Shown here: piece after piece, positions 26,574-35,952 of the stretch | Layout: each line of letters begins with the position of its first letter | Position numbering within the stretch: the stretch's first letter is position 1 | DNA from: [Phialemoniopsis] sp. UDSM-2020 | Taxonomy: Eukaryota > Ascomycota > Sordariomycetes > Thyridiales > Thyridiaceae | Direction: 5' to 3' | DNA: 64,000 bases | Assembly: GCA_018873225.1 (NCBI GenBank) | Contig: JAEILZ010000002.1 | Location: 5,270,001 to 5,334,000 of the forward strand | Translations under genes and position numbers: made by a program | The notes under the pieces: model-generated | What the model was told of the DNA's origin: nothing | What the model saw: only the letters and a program-made list of their open reading frames with translations | Databases searched by the model: none

Positions 26574-26953
26574 CTACCAGTGACGACCGTTGCGGAGTCT
26601 ACGCGAGCCGCGACCGTCGGTGCCATGCATACGGCGGGTGCCAGCAGCCTTTATTGCGAGTGTAGTTAGTATCAAAGAAGTCTCTTATGTAAGGCAGTCT
26701 GTTTTGAGCTTACCTTCTGGCCGGGCCTGCCGGTCAGAGTGCCCTTGAGCTTCAAGAAGGCACCGCTGATCTTGTCTCCCATGGTGGCATGGCGCTTGTG
26801 GTGCACCACGGGGGCGGTGTGAGTGGTGTGGTGGTGGTGATGCCTGCGCGTGGTGGTAGTGTGGTGAGTGCGCGCGGGGCGAGAGCGAGAGAAGAGACCT
26901 GCACGACGGGGGCGTGTGGTGGTGGTAGTGACACGGGTACGACGGCCGAACAT
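26574..26953 (-). CDS. Small basic His/Thr/Arg-rich protein, function unknown
   Basis: Two exons, 26714-26953 and 26574-26648, with a 65-nt GTAAGC...AAG intron give 104 aa. The first half is low complexity: MFGRRTRVTTTTTRPRR, then a His/Thr tract with HHHHHTTHT. The second half looks constrained: HHKRHATMGDKISGAFLKLK, then GTLTGRPGQKAAGTRRMHG, and a basic tail ending RNGRHW. The short amphipathic segment GDKISGAFLKLKGTLTGRPGQK recalls stress-related or hydrophilin-like small proteins, but no family assignment is made. The coding case rests on a clean in-phase intron, an ATG followed by an uninterrupted frame, and the ordered second half. It could be a chromatin- or nucleic-acid-binding peptide given its charge; that is speculation. 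Confidence 0.7.
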
Positions 26954-28271
26954 TTTGATGTTGATTTGATGTGTTGTTTGAAAGTTTGGTTGGTTTAGAC
27001 AGTGGGATAGCCTTGCTGACTTGGACTTTTGCTTTGTTCAAGTTCTCTTAAGAATTGTTTGATATAAGATGAAGATGGAATTAAGATCTGGGGTCGAGGA
27101 GCGGAATGCTACGAGGTTTATATCTTCCATTTGGGGTCTGGTAGATTTTGCATGGTGTGTATGTGTTCACGTCAGTTCGTGTGTGATGCCATACCATGAC
27201 ATCAAAGTCTCCAGTGCTACGCAGGCGATCATCCCGATATTCGTCAGACCCTTCTTGGCCTTGTAGGGCTGGTTTGTTACAGTCTTCCACGCTTGCAGTG
27301 CGTGAAAAGGTCGTGTTCCAGGTTTTCAGGGTCCTCGAACAACTTCTTTGGGGGCCGGGGTCTGTGGCTGGAGACGTCATTGGCGTGGTCTGGGAAGCAA
27401 CCCCATTGGCCCCAGGGCGATTAAGGTGTGCTTGGCCCATGTCTCCAGCGTGTTTAGGCGGCTCTAGTTCGCTCGTGTGAGCGAATTAGCGGCCTTTGTG
27501 ACGGCCGTGGCTAAAATCAGGGTCCTGTGGCTTGAGAGGGGGGAAATGATGTAATGTGGAGGTGCTAACACCAGAACAAGGAGGGCGCATGCCCACTTTC
27601 CCACTCATGGGTGACGTTGGATGGCGATAATAGTTGTGCTCTTGATTGGACAGGCGGAAGCGATAAAGGACATAATCCATGGAAATGGTCTTCCGACTTG
27701 CACGAACTGTACATTGGGCCCAACAGATTGATCCAGGTGGTAGGCCTGCTAGGGCGGAGAGCCACACCTCGAATGTCAGTGAGGAGGTACCGAAACTAAG
27801 CAGGACCTACGTAGCCCGAATCACCTCCAATATCTTTCCTGATCTACGTAGGGTGATGAGTTGGGTAGAACAAATGACACTGATTACGGAAACTGGATGT
27901 GGCACACAAGGCATCGAATTACAGGGGTCGGCTCTTTGATCGAGGTATTGTGTTGGAGGGCATTGCGATCGAGATCCTCCAATCCTCCCTGTCTCTATGG
28001 CTACCCCGAGCATGTCGGACTCCCTCATGATGAGAGAGTTATTTTCTTTATGCTTGGTGCGCGTGATTACGACCGCTCTATGAACCTACCCCAAGAACTG
28101 GCTCGTGGTATGACATATGTTACCTATGAGGTAGCTGCCATAGAGGAAATAGAGATGGTGCTATTTCGCACTCTCTTGTGTGTTGAAGGACATCGATGGA
28201 AGCAAGAAAACATTGTATGTGTCTGATATATTCTACTAAGTATCGGTGTGTCTATGCGATTCGTCTTAAAA
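26954..28271. other. Intergenic: promoter of the small basic protein gene, phosphatase 3' flank
   Basis: About 1.3 kb. The part near 26954-27060 is the likely leader of the small gene. The rest has short frames with no coding character; no RNA gene or repeat was recognised. Confidence 0.55.
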
Positions 28272-29256
28272 TCATGCGCTCGGTGCCACAGTCAAATTGT
28301 GCTTGATAGTCTTGATATCATCCGCCGACAAGCCCAGGATGTCAGTGATGAACTTCTCAAACCCGCCGTACTCTCGGTTGACGGCTTCGACGTAGGCGTC
28401 CCAGCAGACTTTCCTCAGGCTCACCATGTTCTTGAAGCCAGGCGCGTCCAAACTGGAGACCTTGGCGCCGTGTAGTGCAAACGCGAGCAGCTGCTCCCGG
28501 GCAGGCTCCATGCCTAGGCGTGACAGCAGGTAGTCAAACACCACCGTGTCTGCGTCAACGCCAGCCAGCGTCATTAGCAGACCAGCGACTACACCCGTGC
28601 GGTCACGTCCGGCTGTTGCAACTCCTGGTTAGCACAGTACTTTCTAGATAGCGAATGTGACAAAACCTGTGAGGCGACCGGGTTTCGCAGATCCTTCATC
28701 CCCGGCTGAGCACGAGTTTCGAAAACAACTTACCCGTGCAGTGAAACAAGAACGGCTCGGCAGGCCTATCGCGCACGTGCTCGAGAACGGCCTTGATGGC
28801 CGGCCTGTAGCACTTGAGCACGTCGAGGTACATCCACACGTAGCCCTTCTCGCCCTCGCCCTCGACGAACTCGTCGAGCTTGACCACGGCGTCGAGCTCG
28901 CTCGTCGGCGCCCACACGCCCTCGGCGCCCTCGACCACCGGGTCCGGCTTGTCGGCGTGCTCCTTTTGCGAGCGCAGGTCAAACACGCGCTTGACACCCA
29001 GGCCCCCGCTTCCCAGAGCCGCCGAGACGCGGTCGTCGGTGAGCCCGCCGGAGCGGAAGGCGAAGCCGCGGCGCATCGGGGTGGGCTGGCCGCCGGCCGC
29101 GGGGACGAGGCCCAGGTCGCGCGTGTTGAATGTGCCAGGCACGGCGATGAAGGGCGAGGTGGTGATGATGGGACCGAGCTTTTCCATAGAGATGGCGGTG
29201 GTGATTTCCGTCTCGGCCAGGGAGCGGAGCTCCTCGGCGGATAGTGCGCCAGCCAT
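28272..29256 (-). CDS. Tyrosine-phosphatase-like protein (Tyr_phosphatase3 family)
   Basis: Exons 28734-29256 and 28272-28612 are joined across a 121-nt intron, giving 287 aa. The junction falls inside the active-site loop and restores HCTAGRDRTG, with Cys173 and Arg179 forming the C-x5-R signature. Upstream are the family blocks FNTRDLG near residue 43, a FRSGGL substrate-side segment and FDLRSQKEHADKPDP. The family includes bacterial and fungal protein-tyrosine and phosphoinositide phosphatases; the substrate cannot be read from sequence. The ATG at 29256 is chosen because the frame upstream starts with GTG. Head-to-head with the PXA/PX protein gene. Confidence 0.88.
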
Positions 29257-30258
29257 GCTTGTGATTTGAAACAAGACTCGATTCAGACGGCGGAGGGCTC
29301 TGGAGGGTGTCGATCGTAGCAGGCTTTGCAGACGATTGAATATCAAGCAACTCTCACAATCACTGTGGACGATAGATAGCCTTAATGAGGTTCGTCCCAA
29401 TGCCCGTGCGGACACCCCTGAAAGCTCCTCTAGATCGCCGGGCGGGCGCGGAGGCCGAATTCGTCAACGTCCATCTCGGACTGCCCCGCCCCCACGTAAG
29501 CTCAGTGCAGTAGACAAAACACCCGCCTCTCTAAACTTGCGAAGACGCGATGATTGGAAGTCTGCATAAACATCGCCAGTCTTGAGGCTGTAGTCGGTCC
29601 TTTACTTGATGCAGCTTATATTTGAGTTTGCCCTAAATCTATCTGCACTGAACTTGCTCTAGAACAAAACTAGAAGCAGAAGTAAAGTAGTGACAGATTC
29701 AAATCAGGCACTGCCAATGTTAGAGCGCCTTCATCCTCCTCAACTTGATTGCAGGACGGCCACAGAAGATGAAGCGAGCATGAGCCCGAGACACAATAAC
29801 TCGACTATGGTTGTCACACAAAAAAGATCAGTTGATGAAATTCTTCTTCAAGCCTCACGTCCTGTGCGTGCCCTCGAAGGTTTGTACTGACCAAGACGGG
29901 CGCTATGATAGGGGGAACCTAGGGAGATTGGCTTGGGCCCACCCTCTAAATTTAGCTATCTCTCCAGACAGTTTGAAACTGACGACGCGCGCATCACGGC
30001 CCAGGGGCACGCTGGGGCCAACCCATTCCACATTATTCTGCTGGGATAATTCCACCAACTTTGTGTTCCTTGAAGGATTCGAGAAGCCATCTGGCGTCTT
30101 TCTGTCTCTCCCCCCCAGCCCTTGCTCGTTTCCCCATACATACTTTTGCTCTGGTGATCCCAATTCTTCACGATTGCAGCTCCGCAAACCTCCCAAGAGC
30201 CAGCCCGATCCCGCGCCCGCGTGCCCCGCCAAGCCCGGGCTAACGTCTGCTTCGCTGC
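29257..30258. promoter_or_regulatory. Divergent promoter region between phosphatase and PXA/PX gene
   Basis: About 1.0 kb between two start codons on opposite strands. The side next to 30258 is C-rich like a leader. No specific site is claimed. Confidence 0.55.
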
Positions 30259-33200
30259 ATGGTGCCAGGGGAAGATGCGCACCGACAGGGCGCCGTTGTC
30301 GACGAGATGGAATACAGCGCCATGGCAGGGGTGAATTTGGGTGGTGATGGGACCGCAAGGTCACAAGATTCTGCTCTTCCGGCCGATCCGCCGCTGCCAA
30401 AACCAGCTTCCACGACGAGCGACGATGACCTCCTAACCAAAGCGTTCCGATTCCTCTCGACTGCGACGCCAGAGACACTGGGCGCCATAGGGGTTGGCTT
30501 AGCTGCGTCTACATACTTTGTCCTGGGCAAGCTCGGCCTCGTCCTCATTGGCGCATTCGGTGGTGTTGCCCTCTTCGTATCGTGGGAGGCCCGGAACCCC
30601 GAGGTGTCGCGCGCTATCAGAGGCGAGAAGGGGGTCGATGTGCTGGCGCGGATACTGGAACAAAGCAAGAGCGAGAGGACGGATCAAGGCGCCGACAAGG
30701 ACAGCCACGAAGAGTACCAATGGGGCGCCCAGAGCTTCGACGACTTCAGACCAGAAACCCGCGATGCGCTCAACAACCTCGTCGACGCAATAATAAGAGA
30801 CTACGTAAAGTGGTGGTACGGGCCCATTATACCTACGGACAACTCATTCCCGGCGTCATGCAGGAAGGTCTTGACGTCCTACTTGCTTTCCGTCTCGAAC
30901 CACTTGAGCCGGAAGCGTCCAGCCGATGCCTTTCTGGATTTCCTGACCAACTCCTCCTCCATTGTCATCGTCTTGTTTGCCGAGCTCTCTGCCGCCTTTG
31001 CGGAACTACCAACCGATTCAAAGATGACCGCCGCTGACGCCATATACAACTACCTCTCCGCCAACCCCGACTCAAGTCTGGCAAATCTACTCAGCCAGAA
31101 GCAGCAGGCAAGCAAGTTGAAAATGGTTGCCGAAGATCTTTTGGGCTTCTTGGACAAATCTAGCTACGACTGCGATCCCGCCCGGGTATTCCTCAGGGAG
31201 ATTCTGGCAAGCGTCATCTTGGAGAAGACGCTTGACACGTGCTCGAAGCCAGAGTGGATCAATGGGTGGATTGTATACCTCCTTGAGGCCGGAGAGCCGG
31301 ACCTGAGCCAGGCTATCGATGTTGGCATGCAAACAGGTCCGGAAGCGAACAACAATGCGTTCATCGATATCGATGGTAACGTGGGGAATATCGGACTGTC
31401 CAAGGCTAACCGTAACTCCTTCGATGCGGAGAAGGCCAGGAAGAGAGAGTCCATGGGCCACAAGAAACAGCTTAGTAAGGCTGAAGAGGAGATGGAGGAA
31501 GCCATGGAAGAGATGGAGAGACTAAACAAGATGATTGCCGAAGACGAAGCACGCAGAGCCAGGGCGAAAAGCACTACAGAGGCTTCCAAGGAGGCGAAGA
31601 GCGCCGCAGACGCTTCGGAACGATTAGCAGGAGCTATGAAGCGTAACGCAAACGAGCTGGAGATCCAACCGAATTTGCCTGAAAGCAAAGATGCCACGGG
31701 GCTTGGTGTGCAATCACCTACCACATCTGCCAAGGTATCGCCCAAAGACCCCAGCAGCTCAGGCGACGAACAGTCCGGCAGAGGCGAACCAGTCTACACA
31801 CCTATCACGCCACGATCATCAATGGCCGAGTCGCCGAGCCAAACTACCTCCCCGAGCCGGGACTCGGGCCAGTTCACAAGCTTTGATCAGCTGGTCCCTC
31901 CGAGCCAGGACGATGCCGAGCTTAGCGATTCGGAACCGCGAAAACCCGTACTTACGCTGCACAATGCCTCTGTGACCATTCATGATGAAGCTCTGGTCGA
32001 CACGGGGCGAATTAGGAACAAGCCCTCGTGGGACTTTTTGATACAGATCGAGCCTGCCATAACACAGTTCCCAGGCTGGATGATTGTCAGGAGATACTCT
32101 GACTTTGAGCGGCTGCACGAGGTCATCCGGAGAATAGCGGCCGTGTCTGGAGCCAAGGCCTTTACGGAACAACATGACGAGCTTCCAAGCTGGAGAGTGC
32201 ACACACGTGCTTCGCTGCGCGGAGACTTGGAAAGATATCTGCGTGATGCGCTCTGGTACCAGCCCCTGGCTGAGAGCGAGGGGATGAAGCGTTTCTTGGA
32301 AAAGAACTCGCGCCACGCTCCCAGTGCTTCAAAGTCGGCTTTCCAGTTCCAGGCCTTTGAGAATATGGGCAAGAACGTCTTGGGCGTCTTGTCAAATGCG
32401 CCCAAGGGCATGAATGAAGGAGGCAAGGCTCTTGTCGGCGGCGTTACGGGTGTCCTTGGCAACATGGGATTGGGCCAACGAAAGAACACGGCTTCATCGT
32501 TGCAAGACGTTACTGCATATACCAATAGGTTGTCCGTGTCTACACCACCGCGTGTAGATAGCAGCCTATCTATCAACAGCTCGAATCGAAAGACGCGGGA
32601 TAGTTTAGACAGCCAGAGATCATCTGTGGTGTCTGCCCAACCTGGCAGGATGGCGCCCATGGAGCGGCGGCCGAGCTACAACTCACAGAGCGAGGCAGAG
32701 GGCGAGCCGTTGTCAGGATCCAGATCGGATCGTTGGGAGCTCATGTCGCCCAGCACTGGAGGAAGCAGGCAACACAGCCGTGCATCGAGCCTGGCGCCCG
32801 CACGGTCTCCATCCGTTGCCAGCTTCAGCAATATGAAGCTGCCCCCTCCGCCAGACGCCATCCCAGACGACTACGATGCGCTAGACGACGGCAGGAACTC
32901 GAAGCGCAATTCGCTGGCCACGAGGTCACGGTCGCAGTCCCTCACCAGCACACGCCGACGATCCATGCCGCCGACCTCTGGGTGGAAGCAATTCCCCAAG
33001 CTGAGCGAGCAGGAAACTCGCGTCGCGGTGGAGCTTCTATTTGCGGTCATCAACGAGCTCTACACCCTCTCCTCGGCGTGGAACATCCGCCGCACCCTCC
33101 TCGCGGCGGCCAAGTCGTTCCTTCTGCGGCCCGGCAATCCGTCGCTCACGTCCATTCAGACGCTCATCCAGTCGTCGGTGCTCGAGGCCAACACCTCCGA

Positions 33201-33492
33201 CGCCGGCGTCGCGGGCCACCTCACCAAGCTGCGCGAGAACACCCTGCCTACGGAGGAGGAGCTCGCGGCGTGGCCGGCCGAAATGACGCCCGAGGAGAAG
33301 GAGAAGCTGCGGGTGCGGGCGCGCGCGCTGCTGATCAAGAGCGGCGTGCCCGCGGCGCTCATGGGCGTCATGGGCCAGGCGGCGACGAGCGAGGCCATGG
33401 GCCGCATCTTTGACTGCCTCCAGGTCGAGGAGGTCGCGCGCGGGTTGATCTTTGGGATACTGCTACAGGCTGTGCGTGTTGTCACGCACTGA
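30259..33492 (+). CDS. PXA-PX-Nexin_C membrane-associated sorting-nexin-like protein
   Basis: A single exon of 1077 aa. A hydrophobic region at about 74-106 can form one or two membrane helices. A PXA domain follows (about 165-355, with IIRDYVKWWY). A charged coiled coil lies at about 400-460 (KAEEEMEEAMEEMERLNK). A Ser/Pro-rich linker leads to a PX domain (about 563-690, with VRRYSDFERLHEVIRR, the RRYSDF phosphoinositide-binding motif). After another Ser-rich linker comes a C-terminal Nexin_C domain (about 915-1040). Related Mdm1/SNX13/SNX14/SNX25 proteins tether the ER to endolysosomal membranes; most carry an RGS domain between PXA and PX, and I see none here. The upstream ATG at 30259 is used; ATG 30307 and ATG 30322 are alternatives that lose only the first residues. 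Confidence 0.92.
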   Translation: MVPGEDAHRQGAVVDEMEYSAMAGVNLGGDGTARSQDSALPADPPLPKPASTTSDDDLLTKAFRFLSTATPETLGAIGVGLAASTYFVLGKLGLVLIGAFGGVALFVSWEARNPEVSRAIRGEKGVDVLARILEQSKSERTDQGADKDSHEEYQWGAQSFDDFRPETRDALNNLVDAIIRDYVKWWYGPIIPTDNSFPASCRKVLTSYLLSVSNHLSRKRPADAFLDFLTNSSSIVIVLFAELSAAFAELPTDSKMTAADAIYNYLSANPDSSLANLLSQKQQASKLKMVAEDLLGFLDKSSYDCDPARVFLREILASVILEKTLDTCSKPEWINGWIVYLLEAGEPDLSQAIDVGMQTGPEANNNAFIDIDGNVGNIGLSKANRNSFDAEKARKRESMGHKKQLSKAEEEMEEAMEEMERLNKMIAEDEARRARAKSTTEASKEAKSAADASERLAGAMKRNANELEIQPNLPESKDATGLGVQSPTTSAKVSPKDPSSSGDEQSGRGEPVYTPITPRSSMAESPSQTTSPSRDSGQFTSFDQLVPPSQDDAELSDSEPRKPVLTLHNASVTIHDEALVDTGRIRNKPSWDFLIQIEPAITQFPGWMIVRRYSDFERLHEVIRRIAAVSGAKAFTEQHDELPSWRVHTRASLRGDLERYLRDALWYQPLAESEGMKRFLEKNSRHAPSASKSAFQFQAFENMGKNVLGVLSNAPKGMNEGGKALVGGVTGVLGNMGLGQRKNTASSLQDVTAYTNRLSVSTPPRVDSSLSINSSNRKTRDSLDSQRSSVVSAQPGRMAPMERRPSYNSQSEAEGEPLSGSRSDRWELMSPSTGGSRQHSRASSLAPARSPSVASFSNMKLPPPPDAIPDDYDALDDGRNSKRNSLATRSRSQSLTSTRRRSMPPTSGWKQFPKLSEQETRVAVELLFAVINELYTLSSAWNIRRTLLAAAKSFLLRPGNPSLTSIQTLIQSSVLEANTSDAGVAGHLTKLRENTLPTEEELAAWPAEMTPEEKEKLRVRARALLIKSGVPAALMGVMGQAATSEAMGRIFDCLQVEEVARGLIFGILLQAVRVVTH

Positions 33493-35900
33493 GTGTGAGA
33501 TGGCGTAATGAAGACAATTGGAGTTTCGTTTTGCCGCTATTTGGCAGCGGCATGGGTTATATGAACGGGAAAGGAAGTTAATTACTGTATAGAGCATTTG
33601 TAATGTCGAGGGGTTGGTGTTTGTTGTTGTGCCGCTGTCATGGTTGGCGAAGAGATCCCGGCTACTACTACAGCTGGATGATGCTTTTGTATTACTATAA
33701 CATAGGAAACGGCGTTGTGTATGAAGACACGAGTTGCTGTGTAGGTGTAAGAATACAATATTTAGCAGGCTATATCATTATTTTCATGATGCTTATGATG
33801 TCTTGAAGGCATCGTGAAGGATTCAGCACCACTCAGGTCTTATTCGGATATTGCCACTCAAGAAGCCCGAACTGCCTCACTGAGCCTTCTATCATTATGC
33901 TAAACTTATCCTGTGCATCGATATGTTTTCATTTTCAATCCGAGTCCAAGCCCTACGTCTGTCAACCGCCCGAAGTCGACCAGCTAGGAAACAATGGCTC
34001 GTACGGCATCGTTTCGTGTCCGCCACAAGTTGACACTTGACGTCGGACTGGACTCCACACATCGTACCACTCTGCCAGCGACTATAACTGCGATCCGATG
34101 TATCATATTTTGGCTCATCTTCCGAATCCTTCATACCCGCCCCGTTATCCACGCACGTGTGGTTCTCGCAACGGAGCCTCTTCCGCCTCCCCGGTCTCCT
34201 CTTCGGTACGACATCCAACGACAGAAAAGAGCAATCCCCATAATTCGAGAATTCTATAGTCCGCATGGTTTAAGTCGTGAAACTTGTTGTATAGTCTATA
34301 CTGAGTTATGAATTGGTGGTGCCGCGTTTTGACTTTCGCCACCAAAGCTTGTTCGTCCACCTAGGCATGTAGGCCATCGTGCGACAGGAACAGCTCCTTT
34401 CTGAACTATAGTCACCACGATATCTCCGAAATAATATTTGAATTGCCCGAGTGATGAAAGCGAGGCGGAGAGTTTTGATGGGCGAAGTGTCTACGCCTGG
34501 TCAAGTTACCAGAAGTAAGCAGATACTACGACCAACACATCACACACTCAAAATAGCAACCAGCCGCTTGGACAGGTAAGGCAGACAGGCCGTACAATCA
34601 ACGCCTAATCTAATTGAGACTGCAAAGTGTCAAAAGAGCTTGTGCGAGCTGCTGCTCCAACTCTAAAAATTAATGCAATTAAAAGGCCGTAACTCAACAA
34701 AATTCAAATGACAAATTACAAACATCGACTCAACGGTCAAGATGGCAAGAGCCTTACGAAAACTGCTCAAACAGATTCACCCGAGCCAACTATTCGTATT
34801 CAACACCAGAAAGAGGCTCCTCAACTTGAGGTCTTCCACATCTAACAACCTTGGACATGTTTGTTACATAGTCTAGTCAAAACGAACATCTGAGCAGAGT
34901 TGAGTCCACTTGCACACGAACTGCACAGCAACAAGGGAATATCATTATGCTAGTCCTCATACTCAGCTTGATAGATAAACAATCAGATATTTGGATGACC
35001 CAGCATTCTCAGACGACAGCCTTCCTCATATTGACCCCTTCAGTACAAAATGCAATGTGCCAAAGACACGATGATAACCAGGCATATCTTCCCAATATAA
35101 TGGCCAACAATAAACTCAACTTTTCATGCTTTGCTCCCAGCAGGACTGAAGACAATTCACATCTTGACTGGCTGGTAGGAAGCTACGCAAGGCTTCAACT
35201 GACAAAATACCTGTGCATACAAAACCCCTACTCCCCGCTTGCAACGGAGTGACAAGGATGCCGTCTGTTTACTCCTCTTGCTCCAGCTCGAGTTAGGATT
35301 GACTTGGTGCGGTGTACGATTATCCCCCTTGTCAGTATCAAGCACGATACACAAAAGACCACGAGACGAGATCTCGCATGGAGTAGGTTCAAGCTAATGA
35401 TTATTGAATCCAACTTGAGCTTAACGTCTTGAGCTTTGGCTGTCTGACACAAGTTGATATTGCGTCACGATCGAGAACTTAGCCTAGATCGATAAGATTC
35501 GTACGAGATATCAACATTGCGGCTCACGCGCCCATCATTATCTCGACATATCTGGCTCGCGTAATATCTCTTTGTACGTCTACGACTATCGAGAACCCCT
35601 GATCCTGGAACTCAACGCCAAAATGAAGGCATCGTGACCACCGAACCGCGACACATCTTGATCTCTTTTACACCTAAACTGTACGCAAAATACTTGGACC
35701 GAGTAAGCCGAGGCTCACCCCCTCTTCTTCTACAGTTGACGCCATTTTCGAGACTAAAACATCGTACACTGGCGCCGGCACATTCAGCCAGCCGACTTCA
35801 ACGCGAATCTCTTGTGGCTTGCGACTAAACACCTCGCCATCGCGCTCTACGAGATCTCTCATCTAATCTATGCAATCCCCCCCTGCAGCGATCTAGAACG
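33493..35900. other. Start of the gene desert, including an AT-rich patch
   Basis: The first few hundred bases are the 3' flank of the PXA/PX gene. From about 34280 to 35640 the sequence is clearly richer in A/T than the rest of the window, and the longest open frames are about 100 codons. No tRNA, transposon terminal repeat or coding exon was recognised. Confidence 0.55.
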
Positions 35901-35927
35901 TAATCGTCTCGGTAGCCAGACACGATT

Positions 35928-35952
35928 TCGCATTCCAGCGCGCGGAATGCGA
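35928..35952. repeat. Perfect 9-bp inverted repeat, 7-base loop
   Basis: TCGCATTCC at 35928-35936 and GGAATGCGA at 35944-35952 are exact reverse complements around AGCGCGC. It could form a stem-loop or be a palindromic protein site. No Rho-independent terminator role applies in a fungus. Confidence 0.8.
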
